Shown here: positions 37,350 to 45,384 of the stretch, one piece after another | Position numbering within the stretch: position 1 is the stretch's first letter | Layout: the number at the start of each line of letters is the position of its first letter | Source of the DNA: Mycobacterium ostraviense | GTDB taxonomy: Bacteria > Actinomycetota > Actinomycetes > Mycobacteriales > Mycobacteriaceae | Direction: 5' to 3' | Length of the DNA stretch: 64,000 bases | Assembly: GCF_002705925.1 (NCBI RefSeq) | Contig: NZ_NKRE01000001.1 | Location: 1-64,000 of the forward strand | Translations under genes and position numbers: made by a program | Notes under the pieces: model-generated | What the model was told of the DNA's origin: nothing | The model's input: the letters and a program-made list of their open reading frames with translations, nothing else | Databases searched by the model: none

Positions 37350-38846
37350 ATGAGCTTGCAGCAGCTGTATCTGGCTTTGTTGATCGGTGGCCTCGTGCTG
37401 CTGGCCAGCATTGTGGGTACCCGGTTGGCGACGCGGGTGGGATTTCCCAGCATGCTGCTCTTCTTGCTGGTCGGCGTCGCCGTCGGTGAGGACGGGCTGG
37501 GGCTGAAGTTCGACGACGTCCAGCTGGCCAGGAACGTGGGTACCGCGGCGCTGGCCCTGATTCTCGTCGAAGGCGGATTGACCACCCGATTCACCGACAT
37601 CCGCACGGTGCTGGGACCCGCGGCAACATTGGCCACCGCCGGAGTCCTCATCAGCATGGCGGTGACGGCCGTTGGCGCGCACCTGCTGCTGCGCGTCGAC
37701 TGGCAGGTGGCCCTGTTGCTCGGAGCCATCGTCTCCTCCACCGACGCCGCAGCGGTGTTCTCGGTCCTGCGGGTGCTGCCGCTGCCGCGGCGTGTCGCCG
37801 GACTGCTCGAGGCCGAATCCGGGTTCAACGATGCACCCGCGGTGATCCTGGTGCTGATGTTCAGTGCGGTGCCCTTCGCCGTCGAGCCCGGGACTGCGAT
37901 CGCCGATCTGCTGTTCGAGCTCGTCGCCGGCTCCGCGGTGGGAGTGACGATCGGCTACCTGGGTGCCTTCGCGCTGCGACGTATCGCGCTGCCCGCCTCC
38001 GGCCTGTACCCGATCGCGATGTTCGGGTTGGGTCTGGTCGCGTTCGCGGCCGCCGGCGCAAGCCACGCCAGCGGATTCATAGCCGCCTATCTGTCCGCGG
38101 TGGTGTTGGCCAACTCGGGCCTGCCGCACCGGTCGGCGACCCGGTCGTTCGCCGAGGGCGTCGGCTGGCTGGCGCAGATCGGGCTGTTCGTGTTGCTCGG
38201 ACTGCTGGTGGACCCTAGCGACGTGGCCCACGACGTGGTGGCCACGATCGTCGTCGGACTGCTCTTGCTGCTGATCGCCCGGCCCCTGTCGGTGGTGGCG
38301 TCGCTGGCAGCGTTCCGCATCCCGTGGCACGACCAGGTCTTCCTGTCGTGGGCGGGTCTGCGGGGCGCGGTGCCGATCGTGCTGGCCACCTTTCCGGTCG
38401 TCGCGGGCGTCCCGGACAGTTATCGCCTGCTCAACATCGTCTTCATGCTGGTCGTGGTATTCACCCTGGTGCAGGGCCCGAGCCTGCGCCCGATCGCGCA
38501 TCGGCTGGGACTGATTTCCCGCGAAGCAACCCGCGAGATCCAGGTGGAAGCGGCGCCGCTGGACGTGCTCGACGCGGAGCTGCTGACGATGACCGTGCAG
38601 CCGCCGTCACGCCTGCACAACGTCACCGTCCTGGAGCTGCGGCTGCCCGACCCGGCCGTGATCACCCTGATCATCCGCAACGGCCACACCTTCGTCCCGC
38701 TGCCCGACACGCGGATCCAGCGCGGCGACGAACTACTGATCGTCACCACCTCCAACACGCGGGCCGCGGCCGAGGCAAGACTTCGCGCCGTGAGCCGGCG
38801 GGGCAAACTCGCCTACTGGTTCGACGAGTACGGCGAACCCGACTGA
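37350..38846 (+). CDS. CPA1/NhaP2-type K+(Na+)/H+ antiporter with TrkA_C domain
   Basis: A 498-aa protein from ATG 37350 (MSLQQLYLALLIGGLVLL). About 12 membrane segments carry the exchanger motifs VSSTDAAAVFSVLR and AESGFNDAPAVILVL (the D in TDAA and the ND pair of CPA1 antiporters), and AGLRGAVPIVLATFPV. The C-terminal TrkA_C/RCK domain (about 410-490) has MTVQPPSRLHNVTVLELRLP and RGDELLIVTT. This architecture is that of the NhaP2/CvrA potassium/proton antiporters. It probably works in osmotic or pH homeostasis. The long open frame before ATG 37350 overlaps the divergent trkA promoter and is not conserved. Confidence 0.9.
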   Translation: MSLQQLYLALLIGGLVLLASIVGTRLATRVGFPSMLLFLLVGVAVGEDGLGLKFDDVQLARNVGTAALALILVEGGLTTRFTDIRTVLGPAATLATAGVLISMAVTAVGAHLLLRVDWQVALLLGAIVSSTDAAAVFSVLRVLPLPRRVAGLLEAESGFNDAPAVILVLMFSAVPFAVEPGTAIADLLFELVAGSAVGVTIGYLGAFALRRIALPASGLYPIAMFGLGLVAFAAAGASHASGFIAAYLSAVVLANSGLPHRSATRSFAEGVGWLAQIGLFVLLGLLVDPSDVAHDVVATIVVGLLLLLIARPLSVVASLAAFRIPWHDQVFLSWAGLRGAVPIVLATFPVVAGVPDSYRLLNIVFMLVVVFTLVQGPSLRPIAHRLGLISREATREIQVEAAPLDVLDAELLTMTVQPPSRLHNVTVLELRLPDPAVITLIIRNGHTFVPLPDTRIQRGDELLIVTTSNTRAAAEARLRAVSRRGKLAYWFDEYGEPD

Positions 38847-39057
38847 CGCCCTGCAGGCGTCGGCGGCGAAACCGACCCGGAGCTCGCCCGCGCCGCTAGC
38901 AACGCCGCCAGGAAGCACCCCAGCGCTGTCCACCCCTCGACACCGCCGAGCCCGTTCTTGGCCAGCGCAACGAGCGCGACACCCGTCACACCCACCAGCG
39001 CACCGGCGGCGACCGAACTGGCGCCGGTGCCCTGAACCGGCAGGCCGGCCGGAACCC

Positions 39058-39921
39058 CTACTTCTGCAAGGTGAACTGGTTGACGTCGATGTAGCCGTCG
39101 CGGAAGAGCTTGGCGCAGCCGGTCAGATACTTCAGGTACCGCTGGTACACCTCTTCGGATTGGATTGCGACGGCCTCGTCGTGGTGTGTCTGCAGCGCCT
39201 GCGCCCACAGGTCCAGGGTCCGCGCGTAGTGCAGTTGCAGCGACTGGCGCCGCGTCAGGGCAAAACCCGCCGCCGCGGACTGCTCCCCCACCATCTCGAT
39301 CGTCGGCGGATGGCCACCGGGGAAAATCTCGGTCCGGATGAACTTCAGGAAGCGCGCCAACCACAAGGTGAGCGGCAAGCCGGCGTCGACCATCTGCTGC
39401 ATGGTCAGTCCGGTGATGGTGTGCAGCAACATGACGCCGTCGGCAGGCAGGATCCGGTAGGCCCGAGCGAAGAAGTCCGCGTGACGGTCGTGGCCGAAGT
39501 GCTCGAAGGCGCCGATGGACACGATCCGGTCGACGGGCTCGTCGAACTGTTCCCAGCCCGCCAGCAACACCCGCCTGCTGCGCGGGGAGTCCATCTTGTC
39601 GAAGGTCTTCTGGACGTGGGCGGCCTGGTTCTTCGACAAGGTCAGGCCGATGACGTTGACGTCGTACTTCTCGATGGCCCGGCGCATGGTGGCGCCCCAG
39701 CCGCAGCCCACGTCGAGCACCGTCATGCCCGGCCGCAGGCCCAGCTTGCCCAGCGACAGATCGATCTTGGCGAACTGGGCGTCCTCCAGCGTCATGTCGT
39801 CGCGCTCGAAGTAGGCGCAGCTGTAGGTCTGGGTCGGGTCCAGAAATAACCGGAAGAAGTCGTCGGACAAGTCGTAGTGCGCCTGCACGTCGTCGAAATG
39901 CGGCGTCAGTTGTCCAGCCAT
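39058..39921 (-). CDS. mmaA2: Mycolic acid methyltransferase (cyclopropane synthase family, MmaA2-like)
   Basis: A 287-aa protein from ATG 39921 (MAGQLTPHFDDVQAHYDLSD). SAM motif I is VLDVGCGWG (68-76); other signatures are YSCAYFERDDMTLE, SIGAFEHFGHDRH and the C-terminal YLKYLTGCAKLFRDGYIDV. The middle block ITGLTMQQMVDAGLPLTLW matches MmaA2 better than CmaA2, PcaA or UmaA in my memory of these paralogues. The enzyme adds a methyl or methylene to meromycolate double bonds in the cell-envelope pathway. Paralogue assignment is less certain than family assignment. The pknE pseudogene is 115 nt upstream. Confidence 0.88.
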   Translation of the reverse strand: MAGQLTPHFDDVQAHYDLSDDFFRLFLDPTQTYSCAYFERDDMTLEDAQFAKIDLSLGKLGLRPGMTVLDVGCGWGATMRRAIEKYDVNVIGLTLSKNQAAHVQKTFDKMDSPRSRRVLLAGWEQFDEPVDRIVSIGAFEHFGHDRHADFFARAYRILPADGVMLLHTITGLTMQQMVDAGLPLTLWLARFLKFIRTEIFPGGHPPTIEMVGEQSAAAGFALTRRQSLQLHYARTLDLWAQALQTHHDEAVAIQSEEVYQRYLKYLTGCAKLFRDGYIDVNQFTLQK

Positions 39922-40036
39922 GGGTTGTGAATGCCTTTCCGGCCCGGAGACCACGTTTATGGTGCCCGCACGAATGCGCACACATAATCTCCCCCAAGGC
40001 GTGTCCGGAAATGCTAGCCGATTGGGCGTCGCGTCG

Positions 40037-41743
40037 CTAAATCCAAGCGGCCCACGTCATCCGATCAGCCCGCGTGAGCCAGCTCGAATTCTGCAGATCC
40101 ATAGCCTTGTTGCCGTCCCACACGAACGGGGTCCCATTGGCGTTGAACGTAGCCAGGGTCTCACTGGCGGCGGTGGCCTTCGATTGGGCGGCGCCGAGGT
40201 CGGATCCGGCCTTGATGCAGCTGATCACGGTGGCATTGGCGCCGACGGTCTGGGCCAGATGGGCCAGTTCGGCGTCGGTGCGATCGGATGCGGCACCCTC
40301 CTGGGGTTGGAAGTCACTGCCGAACAAGGCGGAATAGAAGTTGGTGTACGTCTTCGGATCGTTTTGACCGGCAACACAGTACGAGGCCGCCACCGCCCGC
40401 GTCGAGTAATTCGTGGTGTGCGATTGGTCGTCGAGAAAGTTGAGCAGGTGATAGCACGGCGGACAGATGGGTTCGTTGAAAATGTCGATCGTTTTCGCCG
40501 CGGCGGAGCTGCCGACAAATACCCCGTCATTGAGCACCCGGAGTTCAACCGCGTCGGCCGGTGGCGGTGGCGAGGTAGGCGCCGGCCGCGGTGCCGACGA
40601 CCGCCACGGCTGCGCGACAACGATGCCCAGTCCTGCCGCGACGGCTACCACGACGGCCACCGCAACGCCCGCCCATAACCAGGGCTTGCCGCCGCCACCG
40701 GAGGGCTGGACCGGCGGTTGACCCCACGGTGGTGCCCCGGCGGTACCCGGATAACCGTGCCCCATCCGGTGGCGCCGGCCCACGGCGTGGGCTGCGGTAC
40801 ACCCGCCGGGCTGTGCCGCGGGGGCCGACGGCGTAGGCATCGGGGCCGCGAAACCCGCGGCCGGCTGGCCGACGGCCGCGGCCGGCATCTGGGCTACCTG
40901 ACTGCGCTGCAAGACGTCGGTGGCCCGATCCTGGTCAGGGGTGGCCAGTGCCGCGTAGGCCGCCGGACAGGTCGCCGCAGGTGGCGTATCGGTCGCCCGG
41001 ATCCTTGGCCATGCCGCGGGCGATCACCTGGTCGAAGGCGGCCGGGATGCCGGGCCGTGCGGCGCTGGGCCTCGGGATGGCCTGACTCAGGTGTGCGCCC
41101 ATGACGCTGAGCTGGTCGCGTCGATACGGCGGTGACCCGGTCAAGCACTCGTACAGCACGCAGGCCAAGGCATAGATGTCGGCCCGATAGGTGACCTCAA
41201 TGTTGCCGAACCGTTCCGGCGCCATGTAGTAGAGGGGTGCCGACCGTGCTGCCCAGCGGCGTCAGCTTTTCGCCGGAGGTGGCGCTGGCGATCCCGAAAT
41301 CATAGGTAGGCGAAGTCGTCGCTACTGACCAAGATGTTTTCTGGCTTCACGTCGCGATGTGTCACCCCGGCATCGAGCGCTGAGCCGATCTGGCGCACCA
41401 CCGCCACAGCCCGCGGCGGTGTCAGCGGACCGTAGCGCTTCACTATGGCGGCCAGGTCCTTGCCGTCGATCAGGCGCATGTCCACGTAGAGCTGACCGTC
41501 GATCTCGCCATAGTCGTGTATGGGCACCACGTGCGGTGTAGCCGCCCGGCGGTGCGGGCTTCGCGCTGCATACGGGTGCGGAGAACCGGATTGCTGGACA
41601 GCGTCGGCGACATGAGCTTCAGCGCCACGACGCGCTCGCGCACCGTGTCTTCGGCCTCATAGACGTCGCCCATGGCGCCGCGACCGACCAAGATACTGAC
41701 CGAACTGCGAACCCTCCCGCGAATCCGCGGTCGCATCACCCAT
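40037..41743 (-). pseudogene. pknE: Ser/Thr kinase PknE, multiply inactivated
   Basis: The pieces follow M. tuberculosis PknE from end to end: start ATG 41743 (MGDATADSREGSQFGQY), kinase core ([53 protein letters not shown]), membrane helix (LWAGVAVAVVVAVAAGLGIV) and an extracellular DsbA-like domain (DAVELRVLNDGVFVGSS, NEPICPPC). Lesions: a deletion with frameshift near 41695, frameshifts near 41535, 41300, 41240 and 40945, an in-frame loss around DA|GVTHRD, an in-frame loss of about 23 residues right after CPPC, and a 1-nt shift that extends the C-terminus. The kinase cannot be made as one chain. Confidence 0.9.
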
Positions 41744-41875
41744 CGCCGACTCCTCACCCGCCTTCCGCGTGCACGACTAAAAGCGCATGGACGCGGTGAC
41801 GTGCAGGCATAAGGCTAATCGGCGTGCCGGCAGGGGGACGCGGTGGACAACGAGAATGCCGCCGCGACAACGAAC

Positions 41876-42616
41876 CTATCCGGTGTCGACCCGCAGGTCG
41901 GCCAGCTGCATCGACACCAGGGTCGGAGCGGGCAGCGGGCGATTGCCGGGGCCGATCGGGTAGACCCGCCGGCGCGTCTGGAAAACCAGCCCGCCGGCGT
42001 GAACCGGCTCGGTGCAGTAGTGCGCGGCCCGTGCCCAGTGACCGACCACCTCGGCGACGTAGTCATGCCGACGCAGCCGCCCGCTGGCATCGAAGTAGAA
42101 ACTCTGCCGCGGCGAGTGGGTATGGATGTGCGGCGGGAACGTCGCGTTCAGCCGCCGCCAGGTCTCGCCGCCCTCCTGCCATGTCCCTGCCTCGTCGACG
42201 TCGACGCCGTCGCGCGTCAACAGGTAAGGGGTGGTGAGGTAATTCCACATGGCATAGCCGGCGAAGTAGACCGAATCCAGCGGATCCCAACGGAAATTCC
42301 GCCGCAGGCCCGAGCGCCCGAAAAACGCTGGCCGCGGGTTCGCCCGTGAGCTGATGACGTGGCCGTCGTGACTCTCGATCCGCACCGTCCCGTTGTCGAA
42401 GACCCCGCGCTGCCCATCAACGGGGAAGGGGTCCAGGACCGTCCGAGCCTGCTGGACATCAACCGTGACGCGGTAGTCCGCGAACCGGTTGCCCGGGACC
42501 CGCGTCCGGACCAACAGCCCGCCGCTGCGTACCTGCGCATGGATTCTGGCGGCGGTTCGCCAGCGCTGCAGTCCGCCGTGGGCCTCCAGCGCCTCATCCA
42601 GCAGGGTGCTCGTCAT
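41876..42616 (-). CDS. Conserved hypothetical protein
   Basis: A 246-aa protein from ATG 42616 (MTSTLLDEALEAHGGLQRW), preceded by GAGG; a GTG two codons upstream is also possible. The opening EALEAHGGLQRWR...I is shared with a group of outer-surface or lipoprotein-like LolA/VioE-fold proteins, but no firm family can be named. Further segments are ISSRANPRPAFFGRSGLRRN, YFAGYAMWNYLTTPYLLTRD and RQSFYFDASGRLRRHDYVAE. No signal peptide. It is downstream of the MFS transporter gene (69 nt), so the two may be co-transcribed. No function is proposed. Confidence 0.75.
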   Translation of the reverse strand: MTSTLLDEALEAHGGLQRWRTAARIHAQVRSGGLLVRTRVPGNRFADYRVTVDVQQARTVLDPFPVDGQRGVFDNGTVRIESHDGHVISSRANPRPAFFGRSGLRRNFRWDPLDSVYFAGYAMWNYLTTPYLLTRDGVDVDEAGTWQEGGETWRRLNATFPPHIHTHSPRQSFYFDASGRLRRHDYVAEVVGHWARAAHYCTEPVHAGGLVFQTRRRVYPIGPGNRPLPAPTLVSMQLADLRVDTG

Positions 42617-42684
42617 TGCCACGTCCTCGGTCGAGGTTTATCGGTGCTCCTCGAAGTAATCGAACACCAATCGCGGCTTCGGCG

Positions 42685-44235
42685 TCAGGGTCGTTGCGCG
42701 TGACCACCGTGCGGATCATCGTCGTGCGCCGGTGCTGCGCCCGCGCGCTGACCCTCCCCGGCACCCGCCGGTTCTTCGTGCTGCTCGGCGTCGGCCACCG
42801 TCAGCGGCAACGCCAGTTCTTCCAGCGGGCGCCGTTCGGCCGCCACCCCGAGCCACAGTTCGACCAGGCCGGCCGCGGCCATCACCACGGCACCGATGAG
42901 AAACGACCAGAACACCTGGCTGCGCTGGCCGGAATTGATCAGCTGACCGAACAACAGCGGGCCGCTGATGCCGCCGATCGCGGTGCCGACCGCGTAGAAA
43001 AACGCGATCGCCAGCGCGCGTGTCTCCATCGGGAAGATCTCGCTGACGGTCAGGTACGCCGCGCTGGCCCCCGCCGACGCCAGGAAGAATGCCACCGCCA
43101 GCACGACGATGAATGTCCAGACGCCGCCGGTCCGAGTCACGAACAGTGCCGCGAGCACCACGGCCACCACCGCCGACCCAATGTAAGAGAAGGTGATCAT
43201 GGGTTTGCGGCCGACGGTGTCGAACAGCCGCCCGAGCACCACCGGGCCGACGAAATTACTGAGCGCCCACACGATGAAGAACACCGGCACGTGTCCGGAC
43301 GCGACCCCGTAGAAACCGCTCAACAGCGTGCCCAGGTTGAACGTCACGCCGTTGTAGAGAAACGCCTGCCCGATGAACAGCGCCAGGCCGAGGACCGCGC
43401 GCCGCGGATAGAGCGTGAACGCCACCCTGGCAATCTCCCAGAACGAAATCGTATGGCGCTGACGTACTTTGAGTGGTCTTCCGGGCGGCTCGGGCAGCCG
43501 TTGGCCGGTATCCCGCTCCACTTCCCCCTCGATTTCCCCGACGATCCGCTCGGCTTCGTGCTCGCGCCCGTGAATGAACAACCATCGGGGGCTTTCTGGA
43601 ACGTTGCGCCGGACCAGCAGAACGAAGATTCCGAAGATGGCGCCCACACCGAAGGCAAGTCGCCAGCCGATGTTCGCCGGGAAGTGCGAGGTGTCCAACA
43701 GGACCAAAGCGCCAGCCGCTCCGGCAGCCGACCCCAGCCAATAGGTACCGTTGATCACCAAATCCACCCGACCGCGCACCCGGGCCGGAATCAACTCGTC
43801 GATCGCGGAATTGATGGCGGCATACTCGCCACCTATCCCCGAGCCGGTGAAAAAGCGGGTCAGGAAGAAATACCACGGCGCGAACGCGAAAGCCGTTGCG
43901 ACGGTGGCGATCAAGTACACCGCGAGGGTCAGCAGAAACAGATTGCGCCGGCCGAACCGGTCGGTCAGGTGACCGAAGAACAACGCGCCCAGGCAGGCTC
44001 CCGCGATATAGAACGACGCCGCCAAGCCGATGTCTGCTGCGTTGAGCTCGATACCGCTACCGTGCTCGGTCAGGCGTGACGACACATTGCCGACCATGGT
44101 GACTTCGAGCCCGTCAAGAATCCACACGCCGCCCAGGCCGATGACGACGCGCCAGTGAAACCGCCCCCAGGGCAGCCGGTCCAGGCGTGCCGGCACCTGG
44201 GTGGTGATGGTTCCGGTTTGCGCGCTCGCACCCAT
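42685..44235 (-). CDS. MFS transporter, sugar/metabolite porter type
   Basis: A 516-aa protein from ATG 44235 (MGASAQTGTITTQVPARLDR). Twelve membrane helices with the MFS signatures GHLTDRFGRRNLFLL (loop 2-3) and VLGRLFDTVGRKPMI (loop 8-9), the sugar-porter-like RFFTGSGIGGEYAAINSA, and PESPRWLFIHGR at the end of TM6, followed by a charged central loop. The TM10 EIFPMETRALAIAF block is typical of the metabolite:H+ symporter group. The tail is Glu/Ala/His-rich. The substrate is unknown; dicarboxylate, aromatic acid or sugar transport are all known for the group. Confidence 0.88.
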   Translation of the reverse strand: MGASAQTGTITTQVPARLDRLPWGRFHWRVVIGLGGVWILDGLEVTMVGNVSSRLTEHGSGIELNAADIGLAASFYIAGACLGALFFGHLTDRFGRRNLFLLTLAVYLIATVATAFAFAPWYFFLTRFFTGSGIGGEYAAINSAIDELIPARVRGRVDLVINGTYWLGSAAGAAGALVLLDTSHFPANIGWRLAFGVGAIFGIFVLLVRRNVPESPRWLFIHGREHEAERIVGEIEGEVERDTGQRLPEPPGRPLKVRQRHTISFWEIARVAFTLYPRRAVLGLALFIGQAFLYNGVTFNLGTLLSGFYGVASGHVPVFFIVWALSNFVGPVVLGRLFDTVGRKPMITFSYIGSAVVAVVLAALFVTRTGGVWTFIVVLAVAFFLASAGASAAYLTVSEIFPMETRALAIAFFYAVGTAIGGISGPLLFGQLINSGQRSQVFWSFLIGAVVMAAAGLVELWLGVAAERRPLEELALPLTVADAEQHEEPAGAGEGQRAGAAPAHDDDPHGGHAQRP

Positions 44236-44405
44236 GGGTTGACTCCATTCTGGGTAGGCGGAGACTGGCCCCACTACCTCGCCTGCGGATGCCGACGGCG
44301 GCCGGCACCCCAATCACCGTTCGCGACACTAGCCAACCAGTCGGCAAAACTCGTACTCGGCCGGACCCGCGCCGGTAGGCCGAAACCGAGTGGTTAGCTT
44401 CAGGA

Positions 44406-45269
44406 ATGCAACGCAATCCTGAACTCGCCCGTCAGCTTTATGACCGCTTCGAGCCCGTCCACGCCGTGACGTACTTCGCGCCGGAGGCCCGCACGGCCCT
44501 GACCAATCTCGGCTACCGGGGGTTTTGGATGGGCTACTTCGCTGCTCGGTCGGCTCCGCTGGGCCAGGTTCCACCCGAAGTCGTGGCCGCGGTGTTCTAC
44601 AACTTCGCCCTTGCGCGGGTGGCCAAGGCGCTACCGACAGCGTGGCAAATTGCGGGGCCGCACCTTGCGTTGCAAGCGCGCGCCGAGTCGGCGGTGGCGG
44701 CGCTGCGGCGGTACGGCCTCACCGACGACGACCAAAACGTCCGCACCGCAGCCCGATTGGCGGGTAGCGCTGCGGGCCAGGCGCCGGTCGACGGCCGGCC
44801 AGTGTTCGCCGCTAACCGCGCCCTGCCATGGCCTCAAGATCCGGTGGCCGCACTATGGCAGGCGACCACGTTGCTGCGCGAGCATCGCGGCGACGGTCAC
44901 GTAGCTGTGCTGGTTGCCGCCGGCATCTCGGGGCGCGAGTCCAATGTGTTGCACTGCACCGCTGACGCGGTGCCCCGGGAGTACATCATGCAGACCCGTC
45001 ACTACGACGATGCCGAGTGGCGCGCATGCGAAAAAAGCCTGAGCGAACGCGGTCTGCTCGACGAGGATGGCTCCCTGACGCCCGCCGGGCGTGATCTGAA
45101 GAACCAGATCGAGGCCACCACCGACGCGCTTGCGCTGCGCGCGTTCGACGGTCTCGACGACGGCGAGCTAGAGGCGTTGTTGGCGGCTCTGACCGCGATC
45201 GCGCGGACGGTGATCGACGGGGGTGACATGCCGGCCGTCACGCCGATGAGCCTGCGACGGGATTCTTAG
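44406..45269 (+). CDS. SCO6745-like helical protein
   Basis: A 287-aa protein (MQRNPELARQLYDRFEPVHA). The opening and the YFAPEARTALTNLGYRGFWM and YFAARSAPLGQVPPEVVAAV segments are typical of the SCO6745 family, a conserved actinobacterial family with a winged-helix-like C-terminal part (CEKSLSERGLLDEDGSLTPA). The family has no assigned biochemical activity. It diverges from the MFS transporter gene and is followed by glgP 115 nt downstream. Confidence 0.8.
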   Translation: MQRNPELARQLYDRFEPVHAVTYFAPEARTALTNLGYRGFWMGYFAARSAPLGQVPPEVVAAVFYNFALARVAKALPTAWQIAGPHLALQARAESAVAALRRYGLTDDDQNVRTAARLAGSAAGQAPVDGRPVFAANRALPWPQDPVAALWQATTLLREHRGDGHVAVLVAAGISGRESNVLHCTADAVPREYIMQTRHYDDAEWRACEKSLSERGLLDEDGSLTPAGRDLKNQIEATTDALALRAFDGLDDGELEALLAALTAIARTVIDGGDMPAVTPMSLRRDS

Positions 45270-45384
45270 GCCGACATTGCGGCGGGCCGGCGAGCGAGTG
45301 AAAGACAGTCGACTGGCGCCGCGTCGGTACGCCTGCGGTGCGATACTCGCACCCACCACCGGCTGAAATCTAGGGAACGCGAAC

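Noticed and set aside
38820..39057. Minus-strand frame after the mmaA2-like stop with two hydrophobic segments (AAGALVGVTGVALVALA, ALGCFLAALLAA)
   Set aside because: It has no start codon of its own and overlaps the antiporter end; it may be a decayed membrane-protein tail, but nothing supports a gene.
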